The notes under the pieces were generated by a model that ran no database searches, had not been told where the DNA came from, and worked only from the letters and a program-made list of their open reading frames with translations. Positions 28,309-42,700 of a stretch of 64,000 nucleotides of DNA are shown piece by piece. Numbering within the stretch: position 1 is the stretch's first letter; each line of letters opens with the position of its first letter. The translations under genes were made by a program, and so were the position numbers. The DNA is from Colius striatus (taxonomy: Eukaryota > Chordata > Aves > Coliiformes > Coliidae): the NCBI RefSeq assembly GCF_028858725.1, contig NC_084760.1, forward strand, positions 66,717,867-66,781,866, given 5' to 3'.

Positions 28309-29598
28309 TGTTAATATGAAAAGGTGCGTGCACTGCTCTTGTTACAGAGAAAAAATGGTAGAGAAAGGGGCTATTGGAAGCTGGAGGCAGCTCCTGGGTC
28401 ACAGCTGAGACCAGGTCAGGCTGGAACCTAACACAAGGTGCTCCTCTGCATTCTGCTTCACCGTGCCCTGAGCAGCAGCAGGAGCAGCCACTGCTCAGCT
28501 TCATCAGTAATCACAGGGGTAGCCTTTCATTACTGTCTGACACTAATTAATATGCCATGTGCTCTTTCAAGAGCACCAGATAAGTACTCACAGCTTTTGC
28601 TAGGCAGATGGCAACTTTCATTACTTGACTAGATTTGCTGATCTCCTGTTAGATATCTCACCCCTTGCACAGCTCCATGGCTGTATAGTATAAAGCTGCT
28701 GAGCATTCCCAGCCACAAACAAGGAAGATCCTGTTTGATTTTGAAAGTCATGGCCTGGGTAAAATCCCATTGCTCTTTTCTAATCCATCTGACATCATTT
28801 TTTTTGTCTGAATTTTGTCCAAACCTAGTCAGAAGAACAAGCTGCAGATTTAATCTTACTGTGGGCAGCAAATTCCCTACCTCAACGTAAAAGCCTTTTG
28901 TTTTTTCCACAACTTTGTAGCATCTTTTAGGTCTCAGGAGGGGAATTACAAGTTGTAAATTTCTTTACCGTGTTGTCCTTTCACACTCCTAGGAGTGAAA
29001 AATAAAATGCTGCCCAGCTAGGCCATCCCTCTGCCTCTGAATAAACATTTGTGTGAGGGATCCCATTCTTGCCAAGGTGTTAGGATAACATTCTCATGCT
29101 GATTCCTCTGTCCTCCTTCAGCATCCCAGTGCTGGAGGTCCATTTCCGAGGCTTTGAAATGGCCTTGCTCTCACCTCATCTCATACACATGGAAATCAGA
29201 TCACCAGAAGGCCTGAGTTTGTGAATCTCGTGGGGAAGCCAACAGGGCAGGTTAGGAAGTTATGACCTTCAGTGAATTACTGGTTGAGTGAAGAGCTCCT
29301 TGCAGCCAAAGAGGCTGCCATGAAAATGGAGGAGGCAGGGCTGGTAGGTGGATAAGGGCACTGCTGAAAGGCCTGAGCCTCCTTCCTTCAAATTCTACTG
29401 ACCATTTTGCTATTGCTTCAGCAAAAGCTAGAGCTGAGCATTTAAAACTTTTAACTGTTTGGTTATTTTTATAGACCGAGGACAAAGTTATCATTGTCAT
29501 TGGCAACTGTTTGTGTAAGGATTCAGAAACAACAGCTGAGCCATTTCGTACCGGGCATCACACATACCTAGGTCGTCCTAGCCACAAGCTTGACAGAC

Positions 29599-30120
29599 CC
29601 CTCTCTCTGCCCTGGTGAGGCCTCATCTGGAGTCTTGTGTCCAGTTCTGGGCTCCCCAGCTCAAGAAGAACAGGGAACTTCTGGAGAGAGGCCAGTGCAG
29701 GGTCACCAAGATGATCAGGGGACTGGAGCATCTTCCTTATGAGGAAAGGCTGCAGGACCTGGAGCTGTTCAGCCTGGAGAAGACTGAAGGGGGACATTAT
29801 CAATGCTTATAAGTATGTAAAGAGTGAGTGTCCATAGGGTGGTGCTAGGTTTTTTTCTGTAGTGTCCAGTGACAGGACAAGGGGTAATGGGCAGAAGCTG
29901 GAACACAGAAAGTTCCACTTAAACATGACAAGAAACTTCTTTGTTGTTGAGGTGAGGGAGCCCTGGCACAGACTGCCCAGGGAGGGTTTGGAGGCTCCTT
30001 CTCTGGAGGTTTCCAAACCCACCCAGACACATTCCTGTGTGACCTGACGGAGGGGAACCTCCTCTAGGGGATTGAACTGGCTGATCTCTAGAGGTCCCTT
30101 CCAACCCTGGTCATTCTGTG
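29599..30120 (+). mobile_element. CR1 retrotransposon 3' part, about 520 bp
   Basis: Begins in the ORF2 C-terminal coding region (CCCTGGTGAGGCCTCATCTG), passes through AGCATCTTCCTTATGAGG, CACAGACTGCCCAGGGAGG and ATCTCTAGAGGTCCCTTCC, and ends GTCATTCTGTG. Open frames on both strands here are CR1-derived and not host genes. Confidence 0.95.
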
Positions 30121-33100
30121 AGAGATAAAGTGATATAGCACACAAGTAGCGTGGGTATTGCAGCAACACATTTCTGGCAAAACAGGCCAGTGCCATCAAC
30201 CACAAGTTTGTCTCCTTAGTAGTTCTGTAAGACACAAATTGAGCTGACTGAGTGTTCAAATATCTCCTGCTTATGCTACTTCTAGTTAACCAGAGGAATA
30301 CATTGCTATGTGGTGTCAGGCAGGCAAATAGCTCATGCAACTGTACCACAAGGACAACCAGGCTTTTTCTTTGCTTCAGAGGGCATCTTGGAATAGTTAT
30401 TCCCCAAAGTGTGTTGGCAAGCCCTCCAGCTACCTACCATCACATCATCTGCATGATATCAATTCTGCTCATTTTCTGAGCAGAATTAGTGATGAATCCT
30501 TCTGCTCATTTAGTTGTACCTAGACAGGGGCTTTTCCTGGCAAAATCAGGTAAGAGAAAGAATATTTTCCAACTGGTGGCTGCTGTAGCTAGTCTGAGAG
30601 CAGTTTCCAGTGCAGACTTGGAAACAGGTCTGGGGGCAGAAGGATTATGTCAGTGCCCAAGTTTCACAGCTGAGACACAGAAATAATTCTTCTCTTCATT
30701 TACCTACCTGCACAGGTAGCTTGAAGATCTTTCTTTTGAATTTCCTTCACTTATGTACTCCAGCCATTTCCAGGGATGCACTTAGACTTTGGTTTGCTTG
30801 CGCTGTCAGTGCTTCTGTTTTGTTTTCCATAGATGCCAAGCAGTTCAGAAGGATCTTATGTGTGAACAGATAAGTGTGTTGCTAAACACACACCTCTGAG
30901 AACTGAGCTAAACGCTTCTAGACACTCCTGGCCTGTAAGCCAAAGTGAGTAACTTGGGTTAGGTTTAAGTGTCTCTCTAGAGACAGAAGATAAGGTCAGG
31001 GTTGCTTGTTTAAAGTAAGGCAAATTAGGTACAGTGAAAGGCCTGAAGGGAAGGAGGGAAAACTATTGTGAGAATGGCAATACATTCAGTATTGTCCTGT
31101 CCCCATAAAAGAGAAAGGGAGCAGTGACCAAAGCCCTGATCTAGATTAGATCCAGAGGTCTTGTTGGGATTGCAATAAGATCATCTTCAAAGCTGAAGTG
31201 CTGACTTAAATATTTGTTTTCTGATCTTGGGAAGGAGCTGGTGTGAGGATATTGCTTCAGGCAAATCTAGAATACAAAAATAGCATGAAATTAATATTTC
31301 TCACTGATCAAAGAAACAGATAGGAATAAATTGTTGGGGAGATAAGTACTTTAACACTGAAGAAAATTATACAGAAAGCTCAAGATAAATCAAGTAGGGT
31401 ATCTTAACATATTTTAACATGATTAAATGCCTACTAGCATGGGCCTTTTTAGCAAATGTCTTTTGATACATTAGAAAGAATCATCAAAGGAGCAGTTCCC
31501 ACGGCTCTTTGAAAAGCTCCAGTATTTTAAAAACTGAAGTAAGAGGTGGATTTCTGTGTGAAATCCTCTCTTAGATGCTGTCTCTCCCAGGTGAAACCCT
31601 GTGTTCAAACAAGTGCACACCTTTGCTATAACCAAGCCCTTTATTGTTACGGATTATTTGTTTTAGAGATCCCTGAGGACTTGTAAGTAATTTTCTGATT
31701 ATCAGGGGGACACGGTGAAGCACATGCAACGGCACTCAAAATGGGAATGTCCTTCATCCTTTACATGCTGACACACTCCTTTCCAAGGGGCATCTGGTTT
31801 GGGTGGTAGGGTTTTTCTCGTTCATGCTTGTAGAGCTGTCTTACATCAAAAGGGAACCAAGAGAAAAGGGAACAAATTCTCAAAACTGTTCTTTTTCCCC
31901 TGTCTCTACCGTGAAATATGCTCCCAAGAATGAGAGCAGGTCAAATTATTCAGCATTGGTATATAAATGCTTTGGGAAGGGTTACTAGGGCATTTCCATT
32001 ATTTGCTGTGGTTGTTTGGTGGTTGTGACATTTAGAGGGTACTTTGAATAAAATAGCCCGGCTGGTAAATGACAGCAGAGAAAGGGGAAGGAAAGCAAAT
32101 GGAGAGGAGGGACGTTCACACAGATTTCCTGACAAGATGAAAGGGTGAAGAAAACCCAGTGAGTTCTTATTCAAAAACCATTTTGGTGGCCTCTGAATGA
32201 AAGAACAGTTTGTTAATGTGCATAACAACTACTTGGTCCTGTCCAGGAGTACACTTCACCAAATGTTTGACACCACAGTCAGCTTTGTAATGTGTGATGA
32301 GAATTATTTTTACAGCTGAGCTTCTTAAGAGAGGCTCACACGTGTGGTGTGTAAATCCTCGGTGTGGAGAGCATCTCAGTTGCACTAAAAGGAGAAATGC
32401 TGATCTTCAACAGGATTAATAAGGTACACAAAAGTGTTAGCATCCAATGTTTAAACCAAATTAAAAGCAGCCTGGGAAGTTGATGTCCTCTGCAGGGAGC
32501 CCAGTGTGTGCATGTGAAGGGACAGGAACAACAACAGGACTTTCCCTGATGATTCTCAGCACAGTTTTGGTCATGTCATCTTTCCCATATGTCCTGCAGT
32601 GTCACAACCTGCAATGAAGACAGAAATAGTGACTGTTATTGCAGATAGACCCAGTGAGAATTGAGTGCTTGTACACAGCTTTAATGAAAGGTTCAGCAAG
32701 ACTCAGTGCTCTGATAGCAGGTGATGGCATAAATATTGCTAGGTATGTAACTAAAAATGATGAGCTAAATTATTCATTTGGCATGAGAGGGAGCCTTGTG
32801 GGGGAGCACATTCCTATTTTGAGTGTGACCTTGGGAAAATTTCTTAACCTGTCCTCCGTGTCTCTATTGCCCAAGTCTAAGCCCAAGTTGATATGTTAGT
32901 TTGTAGGACCACATGAGCAAATTAACCAGCCTCTGAGAAACACTGTAGCTATGACAGTGGTATAAATAGAGCTGGCCAGGAAACTCTTCTCAAATCCTTC
33001 AACTTTATTGCACATCAAGATAAAACAATCTTCCAAAGGTTGTTTGGTGGATTGGTAATTGAAACACATACGTAGAACAAACACAATTTTGGTGGTAGGC

Positions 33101-36100
33101 ATGCTCCTATGGGATGTGGATTCACCTTCAAATTGCCATTAGCTCATTTCATAAAGGACTTGAACCTGGGGTTTTCCTTTCCTGGCAAACTGTTCAGAAT
33201 TGTGGTGCTTGGTTTAAAAAAGCTGTTTGAGTTTAAAAAAAGATAAAAATCTGACTGCCTCTGAACATAGTAAGAGCGGGAGGAATGTGGTGCATAAGTA
33301 CAAAATTTAAACACAGACTAATGATTATTACAGAGAAGGCAAGGCACGAGGAGGGAGAAGAGAAGGGGAAAAAAAAAGAAAGAGAATATAAAAAGGCCTG
33401 CATATCTATCAACAAATGTGTCTTTTCCAAAGCGTTTGGGAAAAAAAGCATCAGGAAGAGTGCAACACAGCAGGCTAGGTGAAGACTGAATACATAAACC
33501 TGTCCCCAAAGCACTGAATAGTGCAGTGGTATGGGCTAGCGAGGTGTGAAACAGAGCAAATTTAGAGAAAGGAGAGCTATGTCAGCAGCAGCAGCAAAAC
33601 TAGAGACTAACATAGCCTTGTTTAAGAGAAATTAGAGGCTGGGAAAGAGGAGGGGGAGAAAGTGTTGATGCACTATGAGATTATCACACATTTCTAAAGA
33701 GGTCTGAAAGAGCTGACTTCCTGCTGTGGAGTTCCTCTCATGTTGGTGTGAACAAGCATGGCACTATCACCTGCCAAGTCTTTAAGTGCAAGTGGAGACA
33801 CTTCAGTATTCACAGTCTGCCTTAGAGGGAAGCAAAAGAAAGATGAAAACCATGCAAGTCAAAAGGGTGCTGCTTCCATTGTTCTTCTTGCTGTTTGGTT
33901 AAACTAGGAATCTCTTTGAGCAACAGAGAGGTCACATCTCCCCAGATGTGCTCTGCCCACATCCTAGGGCAAGGCAGCAATGCCAGAGTGGGAGCAGCTC
34001 TGCTCAAACACCTTTCATGGTAACAGTACAATGAAACCACCCTGCTAGGGAGGACGCAAGCTCTCACCATGAAGGCACGGGTTTAGCAGAATATGTAGCA
34101 GCAAGCACAACTACTAGCTGGGGAGGAGGGGGGTAGATGATTACCCTCTGACATGGCATAACTGCCCCTTTTATAGAATAGTCAGGACTGAAACCACGGG
34201 GACTGTCTTGAACCAAGCTAAGATTTTATTAGCACTTGAGACTGGGTCTGATTTACCAAAGGTAAGAACGGGTGCACCTAGACCCTCTCTAGCTAGGACC
34301 TTGGTAATGACTGCTGTGCACCTGGCCATGAGCTCCTGCTGGCCCTGGCCCACTGACTTGAGGACTGAATGTACTGTTAAGTGCAAGAAGACCTGAAGGT
34401 GAAGAAAGCCACGTAAAACAGTTGATCGTTTGAGGACTGTGCTGAGCTCGAGAATGATGTTAGGCCTGTCTGTGTGTTTTGCAGCATGCGTTTCATGCCT
34501 TGTAGACATTGGAGCACCAATGAGCTCTCCAGAGGAGAAGCTGGGGCTTCCAAGGGGCACTCTGCTATCTCCAGCAGGAAGCAATGGTTTGCCATTGCAG
34601 CCTCTCCATGGTTCTGTGTTACAAATGTGTAATGAGCATCTGGAACAAGCAGGGCTAATTCAAGTCCTTTATTTGGATGATACAATAGGACTAACAATTA
34701 TTTTCCAGGGAGGCATTTGTGGAAGGGTTTCTTTGGGGGTAAGGGTACCATGCTTGTCTAGTTTTAATGTTTATTTCTGGTTTGGATAACCTCATTCATT
34801 TGATGTCCAATCCTATACAAAGGACACAGATAAGGATAAGAACTGACTTTGTGTTCTGCAATCCTACATTATCCCGCAGCCATTTTCAGCAATAAAGAAG
34901 CTGTTCACGTTCTCGATTCTTTGTGAGAGGCAAGCTGTTGTCTACAGTCACCAAGGGAAAAAAAAATCCAGGCAAACTTTATTTTCCAACAAGTCAACCC
35001 AGTTCTCTTTTGAAACAGGGTGATAGTGTGCCTGGCTGACACTTACTAGAGAGCTGTTTGAGCTTGCCTTCCAAGCATTTCAAGAAAAGAAATTTTTCCT
35101 CCTTCTGATGAAAAGTAACTTTTTTTGGTCCTCCTTTATTCATTTATTTTTGAGGCCTTGTTAACTGTGGGAAAAGGCTTCACTTTGCCAGGGTACAGCA
35201 TGCATTGTAAAAGTAATTCAATTTTACACCATAGCAATGACATGATCAAGGGAACTTTGAGCAGGCTTTGTGACCAGGAGCATTTAACAAGTATGTGAAA
35301 AGCTTCCAAAGTGCCTTCATGAAAGAAAGAAAGGTTATAACAATAGGAGAGATAGTTTGATAGTGTAAATCAAGAGTCATAGGAGTGACTCTAATCAGGT
35401 TAGACTTTAAAGAAAGAGAAGCACCTTTATATCTCTTGGGTATAGGCCTGAGTGCATTAAGAACTGTTGGGTTTATGTTGGGAAGTGCCCAAACCCCTGT
35501 GGCACTCAGCACTTGTTCCTGCTTAGGCTAACAAGTTCAACCCTACAAGGATAAAGACTATCTAGGCAAAATAAGTAAAATAACAGATTTGGAGCGAGTA
35601 CTTTGGAAAAAGGATATTAAATCTTTGTTAGTTTGGGTCAATATCTAGGTTTCCATAGAGGTTGTTATTTTCCATTTTGTGCCCTGTGGAAACATCCTGG
35701 CATGGACACAGTCTCGTAAATAAAGCAATGATGAACCATTCACACAGGTTGCTGCTTTATAAGGTCTGTGCTGCCTGAGCCTTGTTCTGTCCCAAGCTGT
35801 ATCCCAATGAAGCACATCAGGCAACGCAGGCAAGAGAAGCCATGCAAATGACAAATTATATATACTGAGTGCATTCACATGCACACCGAGAAGAGCAGTA
35901 CTGGGCATATCAGACCTAAAAAAACCCTCAAACTTAAGGTTTGTATGGAAGGTACATAGAGATGTGTTCTTCCAAGGAGCATCCAGCTATCTGAAAAGAT
36001 AACGCCTGTACAAACGGGCTATCAAGCCATTAGGGCTAGTTTTACTGTTTCTCACACACTCTTAATCAACACCTTTTTTACATCTGCTACTGTGAAAATG

Positions 36101-36118
36101 GCCAGAGCTTATTTTGCT

Positions 36119-36119
<1 letters not shown>

Positions 36120-36150
<31 letters not shown>
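36120..36150 (+). repeat. poly-G homopolymer, 31 bases
   Basis: An uninterrupted run of 31 G on the plus strand, flanked by ATTTTGCTC and AAGGTTATAA. Such tracts can form G-quadruplexes, but they are also sites where sequencing and assembly lengths are unreliable. Confidence 0.9.
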
Positions 36151-36151
<1 letters not shown>

Positions 36152-38424
36152 AGGTTATAACTTGGCTTTTTCTGTTAGCAAAAAAGATTAAAAAATGGGA
36201 GAGGTTGGGGCTGACTCGGTTTTGCAATCGACAGGGACACCTACAGGAGGACAAAATTAACACACTGGCATATTGGGTGTTTTCTGCTTTATTTGTTCAC
36301 AGCTTGAGCCTATTACCTAATGGAGACACAAGAAAATGGCCCATCTGTTTGCAGTGGGCAAATGTGTGAGTACTACTCTCTAGGGCTGCCTGGGAGAAGG
36401 GTTGCTTTTCAAGAACCTATTTACTTTACTCTCTGTTTTCTCAACGGTGTGTATAACTCAATACTAAAAGGCTAATTTGTTTAAGAAAACCAGCCCTGAC
36501 TTCTTCAGTTAATTGCTTACAGAAAAGCTGTAGGTATTACATGGATCCTGTGTGCTTTGCTGAGTGTGCTGGAGTGGCCTCAGCTACGCGACCTGCGAGG
36601 AAGCAGAAAAGCCATCTCGATGGCACAAAGTCCTTCATTGTCCCTGGCCTGCTTGTTCTGGTGAGGCTGCAGCTCTTGGGAAAGATCGAGGATGTGTAGG
36701 GAGTGGGAGAGAGATGAAAGTCTGTCTATCAAGGAATGGAGATGAGGCAACTGGGAGGGAAAGTCTGCTCAGGGGCACTGCGGGATCTGAGATATGATTA
36801 ATGCTTTGGCAACATGTTAATGAGAACAGGATCTGGCAGTGGAGAGCAAATGCCTGTGCGTTCACTTGCAACCAGCCTCCAGCTGAAACAGGAGCCTACT
36901 CTCGGGCCAAAGTGAATCCAACGTGAGCAGAAACAGGCTGCAACAGAACGTGGAATCTGGAGACCCACGTCCTGCTGGGCCCGTTGCACCACTGAGATCT
37001 GGGGCTGCTTGGTAGCTTCTTTTGATCAGGATGAGACAGGGGTTGTTTTGGTAAACAGCAGCACACCCTCCAAACAATGTCAGCAGTCCTTAGCCACTCA
37101 GGCTTTTAAAACAATTCTTAAAACTCCTGGAGTTGAACCCACTGATGACAGAGGTAGCCTTTACTTCTCTGTAGTCTGCAGGGACAGAACTGCTTGAAGG
37201 TATTAGCTATGCTAAGCCTCTTAAATAACTATTAAACACATAAAACTCTTAAATGCACGCAAATCCTGTGTAACAAATGGCAAACAATAAGGAAAAGCTG
37301 ATCAACCATTATACAGCAATTTAATCTATGCAATTTGCATAATTTTGTCGAACAGAAGGAGGCTGCAGCAGAATTGCTTCCTGAGGAAAGGCAGAAATGC
37401 TGTACAAAACAGGTAAACAATCGGGAAGGAGGATTTTGCAAGTCCTCGGCAAATTCTTGGCAAGCAGACAAAGGGAGTGTGATATAATTGCAAGGGATGT
37501 GATGTAGATGGATGGGAAGAGACAAAAGGCAAGTTGAGAGCATGAAAAAAAGAGTCAGTTTTGCAATCAGATTGGTAGATTTAGAACAAAAGTTGAGTAT
37601 GTGCCTTTAACTTTGTCCCTTTGCATCCTTTGAGTGGAGCAGTGTGTTGGCATCCTGTACCTGAGCCATAGTGCTCACAACTATGACAGGCAATCTGCAC
37701 CCACCTGCAACATTTGTGCACGTGTAAGCACCTTCGCAGTTGGAGAGATCAAAGACTGGTGACTTCTGAGCAGCCTGTTTTACAGATGGCCACAATGCAA
37801 AAGAGCTGCAGGTATCAGGACACAGGGCCACTCTGCAAAACAGCCTGTGCCTCCTCTGGGGCAGCTGCAGAAATAGGGTTTCTCTGTTTCCCAGTCTGCA
37901 AGGTGGTGGGCTCATATTTCTGGAAGTGCACACTGTGGTCTCTGTAACACTGATCTAAACTCCCATACTGAGCATGCAGATATTTCAGGGACAGGAGCTG
38001 TGCAGCTTACTTGTAAGGAGATAACTGAGGGCTACTTGTCACTGCAAAGCCACCTGCTTGGGTACAGCCCCTGCACTCTATGTTACACCAGGAGCTCATT
38101 AACAACTTAGTGCTGGGCTGCAAAGCACCTTTTGGGGTTTTTTTTTTTCTTTTTTTTTGGTGTGTGGGTTGCTGGGTTTTTTTTTCAGGAATGTCCTCCA
38201 TTATGTTCCCAGCAATCTGGTGGCCATCAACACCTTGCTGATAAACTGGAAATCTTCACCTTCTTCCATCCTCACCTCTCAAATGACCCATGAAAGAGTC
38301 TTGGGGATCAAAGAAATCCTCTTCCATCCTTATCCTTCTGACAGAGAGACTGATGGGATTTAGCACCCATGTGGGAATATGAGCATTGGTAATGGGGGAG
38401 TGGTAGGGGTGGAAAATGATTGGC

Positions 38425-38451
38425 GGGGGGGGGGGGGGGGGGGGGGGGGGG
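38425..38451 (+). repeat. poly-G homopolymer, 27 bases
   Basis: An uninterrupted run of 27 G following GATTGGC and followed by TGGAAGAG. It is the second long poly-G run in 2.3 kb, on the same strand as the first. The upstream sequence TGGGGGAGTGGTAGGGGTGG is also G-rich. Confidence 0.9.
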
Positions 38452-39696
38452 TGGAAGAGTCCAGAAGATGAATTACCTGGGGAGGAGGTGCATACTGAAT
38501 TGACGCCTCCATAGCAAGTGTGAGAAGACAGAAGAGAAATTACTTCCTCTGCCCCAAATAAAGATCAAGGAGTATTTGCATTCAAAGGGATTTGGTTTTG
38601 CACAGTCTCTTCAGTCACTTTCTTTTAACTGGAAATCCTCACTAATTAATTGTTCTGCAAATCCTGCTCCTGCACATCATAAGTCTGAAGGGCTTGCACG
38701 TTTCTCCAGTGCTGACTGCATGTGTTCCTTGCCTTTGCTGTGCAAAGCCAAATAAAAAGTATTAAGGAGATAGATGAGTGAGAGAACTGGGGGATTTTAT
38801 GAGATTTTTAAAAGCTCCTGCAATTCCAGTAAGTCAAAGTATAGGCCTATGTGCTACAGATAACCAAACAAAATGTCCAGTAAGAGTTATCCATTATTTA
38901 TCCTATTTTTTAAAGCAATTCTAGGCTTTATCTTGAATTCATGTTAGCAAACTCAGCAACCTGGGGGCTTTTCATAGCACCTTAGGCAGACTAAAGCAGA
39001 GCTGATGAATAATCAGTGATGGAACAGCTGTTATCCAGAGATAACAGAGGACTTCAGGCTGCAGATGTGCATGGGGTCAAGGGAGACAATGTTCTGCATG
39101 AAAAAGTCATACAATGGAGTTCTGTGTATTTTCTTCAGATTTGAAGAACAAAGAAGCAATGACCTTTTGTCTGCTGCTGTCATTCTCTGATTCACCATTA
39201 AGGTAGTTTTCTTCTCTTGTCCTTTTTCCTTAATGGGAGGTATTTTGAAACACACCCCTGTCAATCATGCCCTGAAAAAGATGAGCCTGTCCATGAGCTG
39301 AATCCTTTTAAAGGAAAAGTTTAAATATTCTGGATGTCAAAACATGTGGTGATCAGGTTAACACAGCGCTTTGGCTACCTGTGATTTAGATATATTTGCT
39401 TCAAAGACAGGTTCTTTTTCAATCATTAAATATGATTGAAAGTTTCAAAGCACAAATGAAAAACAGAAGAAAACAAGACTGTACTTTTGGGTTCAGTAAA
39501 GAACTTAACAGCCTCCAACAGTGGCCAATAGTGCTGTGTAAGACTAGGGCTTAGCAAAGAGAGAGGATTCTTTTTGTGTATCCTCCTGATATCTGGCAGT
39601 CTGTGATTTAGGGACTTCTGAGCTGAGGTTATGTCTATGTCTTTGTATTGAATTGTATTTATGGACTGTTCTTATATAGATTTGGTTTGGATCTTT

Positions 39697-39727
39697 TTGT
39701 TGTTGTTGTTGTTGTTCATTCATTCAT
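39697..39727 (+). repeat. (TTG)n microsatellite followed by (CATT)3
   Basis: Six to seven TTG units (TTGTTGTTGTTG...) run into TTCATTCATTCAT. Confidence 0.88.
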
Positions 39728-42700
39728 CATGTAATCAACTTATAATTGATACTTTATGAGAAGGAACTTTGTCTGTTTGCTTTGACCTTGCTGTCACATC
39801 ATTTCAGGTGAAACCTGTTAATATTTTTATTGTGAGAAATGGCAAATAACCTTTCCCTTGATGCCTCTCCTTATCTCCATATCTGACTCCACTGGAGTCT
39901 TCATCTACTTAATCTCTCCTTCCTCAAAAATAACTTCTTGCTTTTACGTGTCTTTGTGCAACTGCCCCACCTCTCCCCAGCAGACTGCAACTTGTCCCAC
40001 ATGCCCACCACCCTGCCATGGGAGCATTATTTATTCCTAACCCAAGAGCCTTGATAAACTAATTATGTTCTAACTGTTAGGATTATTCTTTTTTTTTTTT
40101 TAAGGAAGGTGAGTGCTCCCAGATCCTTTCCCCAGGTTGGCAGGGGTGTACTCACCCTCTGTGGAGCATCTCTTGCCTTCAATAGAGAAAGTTGTGTTGG
40201 GTTTAGTTGAGAAATGTGAGTGAGAGCACACAGTGGTTACGTTCCCAGCCCAGCTTGTTATTTTTTATGGTTCCCACCCCCAACAGAGGACAATGGCTTC
40301 TGTTGCTTTTACAGTCCATGGGAAGCTGGTGTTTGACAGTACACTCCCAACACTTCTGGTTTGTTTTTCAGTTTGGGTTTTTATTTTACCATTGAAGTTA
40401 GGATTTTAGTTCTTTGTTGTTGTTGGGGGGAGGGGGTGTTTAATTGCTTTGTGCCCTCCTCCATGCCTCCATTCTTTTGGCACAGGACTGCCACTCACCA
40501 GCTGTTAACAATTCCTTCACCCCTTCTGTTTTTCAGTACCACACTACCAAAGGACTTGAGTCCTCCTTGCAGGAGGCTGCCCACACCCATTGAATACATT
40601 TAATAAAAATACTTTTCTCTCTCTTTCCTATATTGGAGGAAAGTTGTTGTATCTGTACTCCACACATAACTTAGACTGACCAAGCTATCATCCTCAAATT
40701 TCCTGAGTTTGATTTCTCGACTGTTTTTAGATCACCCACATGTGATGACACTGTGCATATTCAATAATTACTTTTCAACAAAAAGTTCATGCATCGCCTC
40801 ATAAATCTGATCTCCTTTCCCTTGCCCTTTCCATTTCGTTTTATGCAATTGGCATTTTGTTTTGTAGGCCAAAACTTGACCAAAAATCAGTGCATTCCCA
40901 CATAACAGCAAATGATACCCCAAAGGCAAACTGGAATGACATTGTGAAGCAATCGGTTACAGCAGAGTCACCTGCTGAAGGGAGAGAGAACAGCTATTGC
41001 TCCGTTGAGGTGCAGAGTAAGGCAGCTCCCTCCCACTGTTGCTAATGGGAGGAGAGGCTGCTGAGCTTCTCTCACAAATGCACTGCTTTAATTTCTAATT
41101 GAGTTATTTGTTCACTTGTTAAACGACTCATCTCTTAAGGCAGTGACTCTCAAAGACAATAATAGTGGCTGCACACAGTCACCGGGGAATTGATTGCAGC
41201 CACAAGACAAACACTTACTCTGCTTGTTCAGTTCTGTTTTGACTTAAACTGTCAAAACTGTGGCCACCGTTAATTTACTGTGATGGCACATGTCACAGCT
41301 GCTTGCCTGAGAGTCACTGGTTAGTCCCATCTCTCATTTAGGCACTTGGAGCAGGAGTTCCCAAGTTGCGATCTAATAGACTATATCAAGCAGCCTGCAA
41401 AGCTGTACTAACATCCCACATTGGCATTGTCTCTCTAATGTTTCAGTTTAAAAATGCTTTGAGAAGTGTAAGAGGCTGTAGGAAACACCAGGCACTCTGT
41501 GGCTCCAGAGAAAGTGGGGACCATCAAGCTGACAGGTGAGGTTTGCTCTCAGAACATGCCTCTGCCAGTCTTCACTCTTAGGTGACTAGTGCCTTCTGCT
41601 GGCTAGGCTCCCCACCCCTGGCTTACATCATCTAAATCCATCCTTTTCCAGTGGAGCAACCTCACAGACATCAAGGCAACACCAAAACCTGGTTTTCTAA
41701 GAAACCGGCCACCACGGACTTTGTGTGCAAAAAAAGACCCCTCCAAAGACTCCTCATCCAAGAGCCTCTCACAGATGGATTGACTCAAAATCAATATTCT
41801 CAAAAAAGAAAAGATCCTGCTGTTGACATGGCTTCTCTTTCATTGCTGCTAGACAAGGCCAAAATTAAGCCCATCAAACATACTTAAGTTTCTAAAAGCA
41901 AAGTTGCAACACATGGCATGAAAGATATATGTTTATCCACTAATTTTACTACCTTCCGTTCTTATTTTCTCCTTTGGTCTATATCCAGCTTCTGGAAGAG
42001 CCATTGTCCAGGGAGAATGAAGAGTAGATTTCTGTGACAGGAAGTAAAGGACAGTCTTCCCTGTTTTACTGCACAATGCACTATACTGTTCTCTTACTGT
42101 AAAACTTTTTATGAGGATACTTTCTCATATGAAACAATAACTGATCAGCTTTGTATTAATTTTTATTATTTATCCACGTAACTTCAAACCCCTTATTTGA
42201 ACTCATCCTAAAGCCCAGCTTTATAGAAGTATTTGCTTTGTGTGCCATAGGATAGTAAATGCATGTGCTTTGAGGCTTGCAGAAAAAAAAAAAAAGCCCA
42301 AAATCTCAAAAGAGCAAAAGAAAAGTGCTTTGGCTTTAGGGAAAAACACTGACTATGGACAAATATTAGCAATATCCTAACTGTGAGATAAGAAGGTATT
42401 GATTTGCTATTGATGGCCTGTATGAGAACTGCTTACAAAAGGTAAACAGGAGACCCCTGAAATTCCTGAGACATGACCAAGCAGTCTGTTAGAAATTCTT
42501 CCTACAGAACACCGCAGCCCAGGCAGAGCAGAAAGGCTGCAGGTGAGCTGAGGAACCGCTGACCAAGGAAAGTCATAAACAACCCAGGTAGGTCAAGAGC
42601 AGCAGTGGGAAGGAGATTCTGCCCCTGGGTTTGGGTGCCTTCCCAGGGGAAGGCTGAGCTTGGTGCCCTGTAGCCCTGCAGAAAAGTTGGCAACTTGAGA

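Noticed and set aside
29807..30349. 180-codon minus-strand frame
   Set aside because: It is mostly antisense to a CR1 element (29599-30120). Similar frames occur in the other CR1 copies.
34150..34790. Possible endogenous retroviral remnant (TATA-like CTATAAAAGG on the minus strand, and a YxDD-like tetrapeptide in a plus frame)
   Set aside because: The signals lie on opposite strands in an order that does not fit an LTR. There are no terminal repeats or primer-binding site, and the tetrapeptide alone is too short to count.
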